Shown here piece after piece: positions 33,214 to 42,145 of a stretch of 64,000 nucleotides of DNA. The notes beneath the pieces are model-generated. The model was not told the DNA's origin and did no database searches. It saw only the letters and a program-made list of their open reading frames with translations. The stretch spans positions 31,552 to 95,551 of the forward strand of contig JBOHAD010000002.1 in assembly GCA_050697555.1 (NCBI GenBank), written 5' to 3'. The stretch comes from DASQWP01 sp050697555. Lineage in GTDB: Bacteria; Actinomycetota; Thermoleophilia; Gaiellales; Gaiellaceae. A program made the translations under genes and the position numbers. Position 1 is the stretch's first letter. Every line of letters starts with the position of its first letter.

Positions 33214-36148
33214 GTGCTCTCAGTAGCTAAGCTGACGCCGGGGCAGGAGGCCTACTACGAGCGGGCCGTGGCCGCCGGCCTGGACGACTACTACGCCGGC
33301 AAGGGTGAGTCACCGGGGATCTGGGCCGGTGCGGGCGCGGCGAGCCTCGGGCTCGAGGGAGAGGTGGAGAAGGGTGAGCTGGGTTCGCTCGTCCGCGGCA
33401 AGCACCCGCAGACTGGGGACGAGCTTCGCGCCCACGTGAAGGCGCGTACGATCACGGTCGAGCGGATCGACGCCGAGTCGGGGAAGCGCTGGCTCGAGGA
33501 GAAGAAGCTCGCACCCGTCGCGGGCTTCGACCTGGTCTTCTCGACTCCCAAGAGCGTCAGCCTCCTGCACGCCCTCGGCGAGGAGGAGACCCGCAGCGCG
33601 ATCGCCGAGGCGCACCGCTGCGCCTGGCAGGCGGCGCTTGCCTACCTGGAGGAGGAGGCCTGCGTCACGCGCCGGGGGAAGGACGGGTTCATCCGCGAGC
33701 GCGGGGGCGGCTTCGTCGCGGCTGCCTACCAGCACCGGACGAGCCGAGCGCAGGACCCGCACCTACACACGCATGTGATCGTCGCCAACATGACGCAGAG
33801 TCCCTCCGACGGCGAGTGGCGGGCGCTCGACGGGGAGGCGATTCTCAAGACCTGCCGGCTCGCGGCCGGTTACCTGTACGAGGCGCACCTGCGTTTCGAG
33901 CTCTCCACCAGGCTCGGGCTCGAGTGGGAGAAGCCGGAGAAGGGCTGGGCCGAGCTCGAGGGTGTCCCCCGGGCCGTGATCGACGCCTTCTCGACCCGGC
34001 GGGCGCAGGTGGTCGGGCATATGGGCGAGCAGGCGACCTCGGGCTTCTACGCCGCCCAGGTGGCCGCGGTGGCGAGCCGCGAGCGGAAGGAGGAACTCGA
34101 CCTTCCGCGCCTCAGGGAGGAGTGGGCCGCCCGCGCCACGGAGCACGGCCTCGACCAGAAGGAGCTCGAAGGGCTCCTCGACCGCTCTCCCTACCGCGAG
34201 CCGAGCCCGGCCGGGCTGGTCGCGCTCGCCGAACGCATGCTCGGCCCCGAAGGGCTGACGGAGAAGCGAAGCGCCTTCTCGACGCCCGAGCTCGTGATGG
34301 CCTGGGCGCAGGCACACGCTCAGGGCGCTGCGGTCGAGCGCATCCGCTCCCTCTGCGCCCGCTTCCTCGAGCTACCGGGCGTCGAGCGCGTGGCCGAGAC
34401 TCCCGCGCCGGGGCGGGCGGCCTACTACTCGACGGCCGAGCTGCTCCGGATCGAGCGAGAGGCGCTCGCTCTCGTCGAGCGCAGGCACGGCGCCGACGCC
34501 TCGGCCGTGCCCGCCGCCGATCTCGACGAGCTCCTGCGAGAGCCCGCGGGCCGTCCCCTCTCCCCGAGCAGGAGCGCATGGTCCGCGCGGTCGCGGGCAG
34601 CGACGACCGCGTGGTCTCGGTTGTCGGGCTCGCGGGCGCCGGGAAGACGACGGCGACGCACGAGCTCGCGTCTGCCTTTGCCGCAGCCGGGATCCCGGTG
34701 CTCGGGGCCGCTCCCTCCGGGATTGCCGCCGAGCGTCTGCAGGACGAGAGCGGCATCCCGGCAACGACACTCCACCGCCTCCTCGCCGGGGCGCGACGGG
34801 CAGGCGGGCTCCCGAAGGGCTGCGTCCTCGTCGTCGACGAGGCGGGGATGGCGGAGACGCGCGTGCTTGCCCCGCTGCTCGCGCTCGTCGAGGAGGCGGA
34901 GGGGAAGGCGGTGCTCATGGGCGACCCGCGCCAGCTCCCCGCCGTCGGCGCGGGCGGCCTCTTCGCCGCCATCGTCGAGCGCCACGGCGCGATTCAGCTG
35001 CGCGAGAACCGACGCCAGCGGGACGAGCTCGAGGGAAGCGCGCTCGCGGCCCTCCGCGGCGGCCTGGGGCGCGAGTACCTCGCCTTCGCCGAGCGGAACG
35101 AGCGCCTCGTCCTCTCGGAGGGTCCACAGGAGACGAGGGCGCGGCTCCTGGCCGACTGGTGGGAGGCGGCGAAGGAGGACCTGCCGCGAAGCGTCATGAT
35201 CGCCCCCGGCGCGCCGACGTGGGCGAGCTGAACGCGCTCGCGCGCAGGCTGATGGAGAGAGTGGGGCGGCTCGGGCAGGAACGCCTAAGCGTCGGCGACC
35301 TCGAGCTTCGGGCCGGCGACCGGATCGTCTGCCGTCGCAACTCGGACGCGCTCGGCGTTCGCAACGGCACGCTGGGTACGGTCGCGGGCGTCCACCCCGA
35401 TCGGGGGGCGGTGACGCTGGCCCCAGACCGCGGCGGCGAGGTGGAGCTTCCCCGCCGCTACCTGGAGGCCGGGCACGTCCAGCACGCCTACGCGCTCACC
35501 GGACATGCCGGGCAGGGCCTCACGGTCGAGCACGCCTTCGTGCTCGGCTCCGACCGCGGAAGGCTGCAGGAGTGGGGCTACGTCGCCCTCTCCCGCGCCC
35601 GCAAGCAGACGCACCTCTATGTGACGGAGACTGTCGGAGCGCGGGAGGCCCACTTCCACGAGCTGGACAAGCGCGATCCGGTGACGCGGCTGGCGCAGGC
35701 GCTTGAGGAATCCGAGGCCGAGCGGCTGGCGAGCGAGCAGCGACCGCTTGGTTCGGGCCCGCCCCGCGGCACACGCCCGGTCATCACGCGATCGCCGCCG
35801 GCCGAGCGCGAGCGCTCGCGCCTGCGCCTCCTCGACAGGCGAGTGCGGGACACGGCGCAACTACGCGCCCGCGCCCAGCGGCGGCTTGACGCGGCGGAGG
35901 ACGGACTCGCCGCTCTCGGCTGGCGCGGCCGCGGCGGCCGCGGGCGCGGGCTGCGCAGTGAGATCGCGCGCGAGCGGAGCGCGCTCGCCCTCGCGGAGGA
36001 GAAGATCGTCGAGCTCGCGCGGGAGCGGAAGCAGGTGCTCGAACGCCTCACCCTCGCCGAGCAGGCGCCCCTCCGCGGGCGCCGGCCCGAGATCGCCGGC
36101 CGTGAGTACGCGCCGGAGCGGCAGCTCAGCCTCGACCTCGACCTGTAG
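33214..36148 (+). pseudogene. TrwC/MobF conjugative relaxase-helicase with two frameshifts
   Basis: Starts MLSVAKLTPGQEAYYERAV (GTG 33214), as MobF relaxases do. The metal-binding histidines are in AQDPHLHTHVIVANM (HxHxH). The helicase part has Walker A VGLAGAGKTTATHEL, Walker B VLVVDEAGM and GDPRQLPAVGAGG, and the C-terminal UvrD-like motif AYALTGHAGQGLTVEHAFVL. Reading it through requires +1 base in the C run at about 34562-34565 and another at 35203-35207. It would nick oriT and unwind the element for transfer. Unless these are sequence errors, it is inactive. Confidence 0.85.
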
Positions 36149-36154
36149 GGAGCG

Positions 36155-36676
36155 CTACAGCTCGAGCTCGAGCGTGTGCCCCAGTGAGCGTTCCAGCTCG
36201 TGCAGGCGGCGCATGCCGAGCAGGAGCTCCAGGTCCTGCTCGCGCCCGCGAGCGGCAAGCATGCGGGAGAGGTCGTTGATCGAGGCGACGTCGGCACGCA
36301 CGCCCTGGCCGAGGTATTCGCGGCGGGCGCGGCGGCGCAGGTCGTCGTAGCCCTTCGTCCCAGTGGGGGTGGGGACGATCTTGAGCTCGCCCCGCTCCGT
36401 GCGGAAGGGGATCACCTCCTCGCCGCGGGCGATCCGCTCGGCCAGCGGGGTCTTCCTGCGATCCCTCGCCTGCGCGCCCAGGTAGTCGACGGCCGCTTCC
36501 ACCCGCTCGAGGTTCTTCTCGCGCAGGGAGGGTGTGATGTCCACGCCGCGCGAGAGCTCGTCCGCGCCCTGGAGGACGCGCGCGAGACCTCCCACGAGCA
36601 CGTAGCTGACCGCCTTGCGCTCGAAGGCGGCCACGATCGCGAGCGGATCGAAGCGCTCCTCAGCCACGGCGTCCAC
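36155..36676 (-). CDS. Nucleotidyltransferase-like protein, toxin candidate
   Basis: 173 residues. The N-terminal pattern AFERKAVSYVLVGGLARVLQ followed by LSRGVDITPSLREKNLERVE is the core of MNT/AbiEii-like nucleotidyltransferases. The second acidic residue of the DxD pair is present, but the first position is Gly in RGVDI, which occurs in some subfamilies or may mean loss of catalysis. It overlaps the upstream XRE gene by 17 bases, a toxin-antitoxin-like arrangement next to the relaxase; likely a maintenance module (inferred). Confidence 0.75.
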   Translation of the reverse strand: MDAVAEERFDPLAIVAAFERKAVSYVLVGGLARVLQGADELSRGVDITPSLREKNLERVEAAVDYLGAQARDRRKTPLAERIARGEEVIPFRTERGELKIVPTPTGTKGYDDLRRRARREYLGQGVRADVASINDLSRMLAARGREQDLELLLGMRRLHELERSLGHTLELEL

Positions 36677-36974
36677 CCCCTCTGCCGATGTCGGCCTCGA
36701 CCGCCTTCACGAGCTGCTCCAATCTCCGCTCGGGCGAGAGCTTGAGGTTGGCGGTCAGGCGCTCGTTCCTATTCGTCTCGTAGGGGACGAGCACGAGCTC
36801 GAGGTCGAAGCCGCAGGCACGCAGCAAGTCGACGAGCGTCTCTACGGAGGGGGAGACGACCTCCTGTTCCCAGCGGGCGATCACGGCCCGGTCGCGGCCC
36901 GTGCGCTCGGCCAACTCGTGCTGGGTGAGGCCCGCCCGCAGCCTCGCCTCCTGCAAGAGCGCGCCGCTCTTCAT
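36660..36974 (-). CDS. XRE-family helix-turn-helix regulator, antitoxin candidate
   Basis: 104 residues. The XRE HTH fills residues ~5-60: LLQEARLRAGLTQHELAERT, DRAVIARWEQEVVSPSVETL. The C-terminal half (ERRLEQLVKAVEAD) is helical and probably binds the partner. It is first in a two-gene unit with the nucleotidyltransferase and would autoregulate it. It is divergent from the excisionase-like gene across about 46 bases. Confidence 0.85.
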   Translation of the reverse strand: MKSGALLQEARLRAGLTQHELAERTGRDRAVIARWEQEVVSPSVETLVDLLRACGFDLELVLVPYETNRNERLTANLKLSPERRLEQLVKAVEADIGRGGGRRG

Positions 36975-37020
36975 GAGGGGAGTCTAACCCGACGAGTTGA
37001 TGTCGTCATGTGACGCAGAT

Positions 37021-37284
37021 ATGCTTCATCAGCTTCCGATGGCTCAGGCACTCGCGCCGGCGCTCAGTCCCTACCTCCTCGTCGAGGACGTCGCCCGCCG
37101 CCTGCGCTGCTCCCGCCGGACCGTGCACGAGCTCACCCGCACCTGCGCCATCCCCCACCGCCGCCTCCCCGGCGGGCGGCGCTGCCTCTTCCGCGAGGAT
37201 GAACTCGAGGCCTGGGAAGGCGGCACTCCGCTCGAGGTGATCGAGACTGCTCGCGGCGGTAGAGTCGTTCGGCCGAAGAGCTGA
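37021..37284 (+). CDS. Excisionase-like helix-turn-helix protein
   Basis: About 87 residues. The MerR-type winged-helix core YLLVEDVARRLRCSRRTVHE, then HRRLPGGRRCLFREDELEAW, is typical of phage/element excisionases (HTH_17). Start uncertain: TTG 36997, ATG 37021 and ATG 37039 are in frame and none has a strong ribosome site. Its stop touches the first base region of the integrase start at 37284, so the two form an operon. It probably bends att DNA for excision. Confidence 0.8.
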   Translation: MLHQLPMAQALAPALSPYLLVEDVARRLRCSRRTVHELTRTCAIPHRRLPGGRRCLFREDELEAWEGGTPLEVIETARGGRVVRPKS

Positions 37285-38442
37285 TGGCGAGCCTGCAGGC
37301 CAGACACAGCCGCACCTGTGCCCTCGGGAAGCCGTGGACGCCCTTCGAGCGCGCGAGCGAGGGATGCTCGTGCCCGGGCGGCGGGCCCACCTACTACGTC
37401 GTCGTGCGCGAGGGACGGAGAGTGCATCGAGAACGGGCAGGCCAAGAACCGCCGCCAAGCCGAACGGGCACTGACCAAGATCCAGGCCCACGTCGACGAC
37501 GGCGACTTCCGACCCCAACGCACCATCCGCTTCGCCGAATGGGGCGAACGCTGGCTCCGCTCGCTCGAACGCAAGGACAACACGATTCGCTCGTATGTAT
37601 CGACCATCGCTTACGCCTCCGAGGCATTCGGCGACAAAATCGTTCGCCAGCTGACGCCCGCCGATGTCTCCGCCTTCAATCGGCTCCTGCGCGACCGCGG
37701 CATTGCGACCTCGACACGGGCCAAGCACCTGCGGGTCCTTGGCGCCTGTTTGAACTCGGCAGTCCAGCACGGCTACGCGGCCCGTAACCCGGCGCGCGAC
37801 CTCCCCAAAGCCGAACGGCCACGTCCATCACGCAAGGAAGCCGCGTACTTCGAGAACGAGGAGCTTCCTCGACTCTTCGCCGAGGTTGAGCCGGGCGTCT
37901 TTCGAAGTCTCTTCCTCGTCGCTCTCAAGACCGGAATGCGTCAAGGAGAACTCACCGCGGTGACCTGGAACGATGTCGACCTGTCAGCAGGGGTGATCCG
38001 CGTGCGTAGCTCGTACACGGCCGGCTTTCTTTCCCCACCGAAGAACCACGAGCGTCGTGACGTCGATCTCACCGCAGACGTCGTCGAGCTCCTCGGTGAA
38101 TGGTGGGGAGAGTGCGGGCGACCCGGCGACAACGTGCTTGTCTTCCCGGGCGACGGAAAGCGGGGTTACGTCGTCGACTCGACCATCCGCCGGCGGGAGC
38201 TCTATCCGGCCATGGGGCGCGCCGGCGTCTCGCGAGTGGGGCCAACGGGCGAGTTGCGGACCTTCCACTCGTTCCGCCACACGTTCGCGAAGCGCGCGCT
38301 TGAGAACGGCGCTCAGATCACCTGGCTCAGCCGCCATCTCGGGCACTCGTCTCTGAAGGTCACGACGGACGTGTACGGACACTGGGAGCGCGCCGAGCGG
38401 AAGCGACAGGCTGAGCTGCTCCTCGGAGCCTTCGGCGTGTAA
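37284..38442 (+). pseudogene. Tyrosine integrase with an early frameshift
   Basis: ATG 37284 opens MASLQARHSRTCALGKPWTP and a Cys-containing N-domain, then the frame breaks near 37440, where one extra base in GGCC separates it from the rest. The remainder (to 38442) has a SAM-like core-binding domain and the catalytic set: Arg in TGMRQGELTAVTW, HxxR in HSFRHTFAKRAL, His in LGHSS and Tyr in VYGHWE. It points towards tRNA-Arg(TCG) 128 bases away, as for integrases targeting their own att tRNA. Dead if the shift is real. Confidence 0.85.
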
Positions 38443-38497
38443 CCGGCCGAGATCCGCCGACGACCCGAGGCGCATCTGAGTGATTTCGTACTACTAC

Positions 38498-38508
38498 GGT
38501 ACGCGCAC
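38498..38508 (+). repeat. GGTACGCGCAC, third copy of the arm-like repeat
   Basis: Identical to both tandem copies at 14643-14664 and in the same orientation. It lies 60 bases inside the proximal att repeat, in the integrase-to-tRNA interval, where arm sites would be expected. Confidence 0.6.
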
Positions 38509-38567
38509 GCCTCTGGAACGCGTCGTAGGACTGAGTCGAATGTATCTGTTTGCAGGAAGATTCGAGA

Positions 38568-38614
38568 GATGGCCCCGGGAGGAGTCGAACCTCCGCACGC
38601 GGATTCGAAGTCCG
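38568..38614 (+). repeat. Exact 47-base direct repeat, proximal att site inside tRNA-Arg(TCG)
   Basis: Covers the 3' half of the intact tRNA from the anticodon stem through the acceptor 3' strand plus two flanking bases. It is identical to 14493-14539, and 43 of 47 positions match 9209-9255. This keeps the tRNA functional after integration. Confidence 0.85.
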
Positions 38615-38641
38615 CCGCTCTATCCGCTGAGCTACGGGGCC
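38570..38641 (-). tRNA. tRNA-Arg(TCG), integration target
   Basis: A 72-base cloverleaf on the minus strand. Acceptor GGCCCCG pairs with CGGGGCC, discriminator A. The anticodon loop CTTCGAA gives TCG. T-loop TTCGACT. CCA is not encoded. It is the only complete copy; two partial copies of its 3' half lie at 14.5 and 9.2 kb. Confidence 0.95.
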
Positions 38642-38669
38642 ATTCGCCTGAGTGTAGCCGCGGCCCTGC

Positions 38670-39701
38670 TCAGGCCTTCGCCGGCGCTTGGAGCTCTTCC
38701 TCGGCCGGCTTTCCCTGGCGGAGCTCGCGGCTCCGCTCCGCCTCGGAGTTGATCTCGGCGCCCAGGAGAAGCGCGAGCGCGGAAAGCCAGAGCCAGGTCA
38801 GCATGACGATCACGGCCGCGAGCGAGCCCCAAGCCTTGTTGTACGAGCCGAACATGCTCACGTAGACGGCGAAGAGGCCCGAGGCGACGAGCCAGACGAG
38901 GCCCGCGAAGACCGCTCCGGGCGTCAGGAACTGCCAGCGCGGGTGGTCGACGTTCGGGCCGAGGTAGAGGATCCCGGCGAAGGCGAGCAGGAGGCCGAGC
39001 ACGAGGATCGGCCACTGGAGCGTCCACCAGATCCAGCCGAAGGCGCTCTCGAGCCCGAGGACGCCGCCGAGCCAGTCCGCGATCACGGGCCCGAGGACGA
39101 GCAGGCCGAACGAAAGGGCGAAGGCAAGGAGCATGCAGGCGAGCATTGCGAGCGCGGTGATGCGCTGCTTGAGAAAGTTGCGCGTCTCCTTGCGGTCGTA
39201 GACCCTGTTCAGCCCGCGCATGAGGCCGGTCATCGCGCCAGTCGTCGTCCAGAGCGCGAGGAGGAAGCCGAGCAGCACCATGGCGAGCCCACCGCTCGAG
39301 TTCTCCGTCATGCGCGTGAGGCTCTCGCGAAGGAGGTCGATCGCGTCGGCGGGGACGACCCCCTGGAGGCGCTCCATCGCCGAGTCCACGGTGCCCGGCC
39401 CCGCGACGAGGCTGAAGATACCCACCGCGACGAGGAGCGCGGCCGGGATGGCCAGGAACGCGTAGTACGCGAGCGCGGCCGCGACGTCCGTGACGCCGTC
39501 GGCGAGCGCCTCCTTGCCGGCACGCACGACGATCGCCTTGTAGTCCCGCCGCAAGAGGTCCGAGAGCGAGGGATCGCGGAGCTCCGGCTCCCGGCGCTCG
39601 GGCTGCGGCCTCGGCGCTTCGTCAGGGAGCGTGCCGTTTCCGCGGCGCACCTGCGGACCGTTCGGCGCGCTCCGCCGCCGCTTCCTGCCGAGGATTCCCA
39701 T
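38670..39701 (-). CDS. YihY/virulence factor BrkB family membrane protein
   Basis: 343 residues. A charged, Arg/Pro-rich N-terminal ~65 residues precedes a YihY domain with six hydrophobic segments. Signatures are VTDVAAALAYYAFLAIPAAL near 88-107, LWTTTGAMTGLMRGLNRVYD, and the last helix followed by LLGAEINSEAER. The family was once called RNase BN by mistake; its function is unknown, perhaps transport. It lies between the two tRNA genes, outside the element. Confidence 0.92.
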   Translation of the reverse strand: MGILGRKRRRSAPNGPQVRRGNGTLPDEAPRPQPERREPELRDPSLSDLLRRDYKAIVVRAGKEALADGVTDVAAALAYYAFLAIPAALLVAVGIFSLVAGPGTVDSAMERLQGVVPADAIDLLRESLTRMTENSSGGLAMVLLGFLLALWTTTGAMTGLMRGLNRVYDRKETRNFLKQRITALAMLACMLLAFALSFGLLVLGPVIADWLGGVLGLESAFGWIWWTLQWPILVLGLLLAFAGILYLGPNVDHPRWQFLTPGAVFAGLVWLVASGLFAVYVSMFGSYNKAWGSLAAVIVMLTWLWLSALALLLGAEINSEAERSRELRQGKPAEEELQAPAKA

Positions 39702-39737
39702 GGCGTCCGTCTACCCCGCGGCTATCGTTTCTCACAC

Positions 39738-39822
39738 GCGGGCGTGGCGGAACTGGCAGACGCGACGGGTTTAGGTCCCGTTGGGCCGCAAGCCCTTGGA
39801 GGTTCGAGTCCTCTCGCCCGCA
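39738..39822 (+). tRNA. tRNA-Leu(TAG)
   Basis: 85 bases with the long variable arm of class II tRNAs. Acceptor GCGGGCG pairs with CGCCCGC, discriminator A at 39822. Anticodon stem ACGGG/CCCGT encloses TTTAGGT, giving TAG. T-loop TTCGAGT. CCA is not encoded. Confidence 0.95.
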
Positions 39823-39937
39823 CCTCGAGTCACGAGCCCGGTTGCCCGCGAACAGTCATACTGAGAACAACCAACGTGCTCCCTCCGCCTCTCTGACTCA
39901 TCGGCCACTGGGGTCGGAGAGCAGAAAGGGGGGCTTC

Positions 39938-40144
39938 ATGCCACCCGAGGAAATGCAGATGCACGGCGTCGAACATCCTGCGACTCACCTCGAGGAGAGG
40001 GTACTGGGCGAGCCGCCAACGGTGATGCTCCGCGTTCCGATCGAGAGCAAACTGGGGCTGGGGCCCAGCGATCCCGACAGCGCCAGGCCGCGGATTGCGG
40101 AGCCGACGCCCGGCAAACGGGCGCGCCGCCGCCGCCGCCTCTGA
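39938..40144 (+). CDS. Small basic hypothetical protein
   Basis: 68 residues from ATG 39938, which has AAAGGGGGG about 5 bases upstream. The N-half is acidic and His/Met-bearing (MPPEEMQMHGVEHPATHLEE) and the C-terminus is strongly basic (GKRARRRRRL), so it may bind nucleic acid. The longer frame from 39842 lacks a ribosome site. No family recognised. Same strand as the next small gene. Confidence 0.45.
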   Translation: MPPEEMQMHGVEHPATHLEERVLGEPPTVMLRVPIESKLGLGPSDPDSARPRIAEPTPGKRARRRRRL

Positions 40145-40171
40145 CTCGCGGGTGCGCAGGAGCTCGACGGA

Positions 40172-40366
40172 GTGAGTGACGGCGCGCCGACCAGGCTCGA
40201 GCTGATCCTCGTCAACGGCGAGAGCCGTTCCATGACGCTGCCTGCTCACACCGGTTCTCTCGGAAACGTCTTCGATCGCCTCGACGACTGGATCCAGACC
40301 GACGACGGCGGCTGGGTGCAGAAGAGCTTCGTCGTCGAGGTGCGGCCCGCCGCACCCGCGCATTAG
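40172..40366 (+). CDS. Small hypothetical protein
   Basis: 64 residues from GTG 40172 with GACGGA upstream. TRLELILVNGESRSMTLPAH and DDWIQTDDGGWVQKSFVVEV suggest a compact beta-rich fold. No signal or membrane segment. Its end overlaps the histidine kinase stop by 4 bases in convergent orientation. Not recognised. Confidence 0.5.
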   Translation: MSDGAPTRLELILVNGESRSMTLPAHTGSLGNVFDRLDDWIQTDDGGWVQKSFVVEVRPAAPAH

Positions 40367-42069
40367 AAGCTGCGCGGCAGGACGAGCTGGAAGCGTGCGC
40401 CTCGCGGCTCTGCGGGCTCGTAGAGAAGGTCGCCCCGGTGCGCGTGGGCGTACGAGCGGGCGATCGCGAGGCCGAGCCCCGTGCCCGCCCGGCCGCGTGC
40501 CTCGGGACTGCGGGTGAAGCGTTCGAAGAGCTCGGGCACGAACTCGGCCGAGACGCCCGGACCGCGGTCCTCGACCGTGAGGCGGAAGTGGCGATCGCTC
40601 TGCGCCGCGTGCACCGCGATCGGGGGCTCGCCGTAGCGAAGCGCGTTCTGGAGCAGGTTCGAGACGACACGGTCGAAGGCGGCGAGATCGGCGGTGGCCG
40701 CGAGATCCTCCGGGATGGCGATCTCGACGTCCTGGACGCGCGGCCCCGCGAGGGTGGTGACGAGCTCTTGTACCCGGCGCCGCACGACGAACGGCACGGG
40801 CTCGATCGCCACGGCCTCGGCCTCCAGCCGGGAGAGGTCGAGCAGCTGCTCCACGAGCAGACGCAGCCGCTCGGACTGCGCGTGCAGGTGCGAGTGCAGC
40901 TGGGTCACCAGGGCGGGGGAGAGGTCGGCGCTCCGGCGGGTGAGCGTCTCGGCCGTCGTGTGCACGGTTGCGACGGGTGCCCGCAGCTCGTGGGCAGCGA
41001 GCGCGACGAAGTGGCTCTTGAGCTCGTCGGCCCGCTCCAGCGCCACACGGGCCTCCCGCTCCTGCGCGAAGAGGCGGGTGCGGTCGAGCGCCAGCCCCGT
41101 CAGCGCGCCGAGCGTCTCGAGCAGCCGCCGCTCCTCGTGCCCGAAGTAGGGCGCGTACGGGCTCGCCCAGACAGTCAGCGATCCGCCCGGGATGTCGACG
41201 GTGAACGTCGCGTTCGGCCGCTCCTCAGCTTCCGGGACGGTGTCGTAGGTACCGACGACTCGCTCGTCCTCTCCGCGGAGGACGAGCGCACGCGCCCCGA
41301 CGATGTGCGCCATCGGCGGAAGGACCTGAGCGGCGACCTCCTCCTGGCTCGTCGCTCCCATGAGCCCGGCGACGCCGGCCTGGAGCCGCTCCTGCTCGGG
41401 GCGGCGCCAGAGCACGCGAAGGAAGGTCGGCGGTGCCAGCCCGAAGAGGAAGGCGAGCGCGCTGAGCGTGACGAGGAGCGCGACGACGAGGTCGGCCCAG
41501 GGCTCGTCTTCCGGCCCGAAGGCCGAGAAGAAGAGGGCCGCCGTGACCGCGAGCATCGCGAAGACGAGAAGCTGCATGCGGCGGCGGGCGACGGTCGGCT
41601 CGCCCCGCGCGCCGCGCCAGAGCCGGCCGCCGGAGACGAACGTCAGAACCGTCCAGTGGACGACGAACGCGGCCACGTAGGCGGTGAACCAGGTGGGCTG
41701 CGGCTCTCCCTCCTCGGGAAGGGAGGGGAGCGCGAACGTCCAGGCGATCAGCACGACGGTCATGACGCCCAGGCGCTCCTCCAGCCGGCGCGAAGGCGGG
41801 TTGAACGCGGTCGTGAACCTGTAGAGCAGGTACGGGAAGAGGACGAGCGTCGCGATCAGGAACCGCCTGGCGACCGCGACGAGGTCGGAGGAAGACTCCT
41901 CGGGCAGCACCTCGCCGACGTCGACGACGGCGGCGAGCGCGACGAACGCGAGGGCCGCCCACAGCCCGGCTCGCCCGTGCCCGAGGCGCCATTCGCGCAG
42001 GGCGACGACGGCGACAGCCGTCAGGAGCGCGAGATTCGCATACCCAAGGTACTCGACGATCGACCGCAC
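40363..42069 (-). CDS. Membrane sensor histidine kinase
   Basis: 568 residues. Seven or so N-terminal hydrophobic segments (to ~225) form a 7TM-like sensor. A GAF-like region follows at ~240-340, then HisKA with the phospho-His in FVALAAHELRAPVATVHTTA. The HATPase has N-box VVSNLLQNALRYG, G1 EDRGPGVS and G2 GRAGTGLGLAIARSYAHAHR. It autophosphorylates and passes phosphate to a response regulator; none is adjacent, so it is an orphan kinase here. The signal is unknown. Confidence 0.93.
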   Translation of the reverse strand: MRSIVEYLGYANLALLTAVAVVALREWRLGHGRAGLWAALAFVALAAVVDVGEVLPEESSSDLVAVARRFLIATLVLFPYLLYRFTTAFNPPSRRLEERLGVMTVVLIAWTFALPSLPEEGEPQPTWFTAYVAAFVVHWTVLTFVSGGRLWRGARGEPTVARRRMQLLVFAMLAVTAALFFSAFGPEDEPWADLVVALLVTLSALAFLFGLAPPTFLRVLWRRPEQERLQAGVAGLMGATSQEEVAAQVLPPMAHIVGARALVLRGEDERVVGTYDTVPEAEERPNATFTVDIPGGSLTVWASPYAPYFGHEERRLLETLGALTGLALDRTRLFAQEREARVALERADELKSHFVALAAHELRAPVATVHTTAETLTRRSADLSPALVTQLHSHLHAQSERLRLLVEQLLDLSRLEAEAVAIEPVPFVVRRRVQELVTTLAGPRVQDVEIAIPEDLAATADLAAFDRVVSNLLQNALRYGEPPIAVHAAQSDRHFRLTVEDRGPGVSAEFVPELFERFTRSPEARGRAGTGLGLAIARSYAHAHRGDLLYEPAEPRGARFQLVLPRSF

Positions 42070-42145
42070 TGGACGCTCCCTTTCGAGGCTCCGACCGGGA
42101 ATCCCTCAGGGATCGTCGGATCGTAGCTGCGGAATCCGGCTTCTG

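Larger units (their letters stand above)
14493..38614. mobile_element. tRNA-Arg-integrated mobilisable element, about 24 kb
   Basis: Bounded by exact 47-base repeats of the tRNA-Arg(TCG) 3' half. At the tRNA end it carries a tyrosine integrase, an excisionase-like HTH protein, an XRE/nucleotidyltransferase pair and a MobF relaxase, in the usual order of such elements. The rest is cargo, rich in thiol-redox proteins. Repeats GGTACGCGCAC occur just inside both ends. Integrase and relaxase each have frameshifts, so the element may now be immobile. I see no T4SS genes, so at best it was mobilisable. Confidence 0.75.

Noticed and set aside
34560..35215. Programmed frameshifting in the relaxase
   Set aside because: No slippery heptamer plus structure pattern seen, and similar single-base breaks occur in unrelated neighbouring genes, which points to decay or error.
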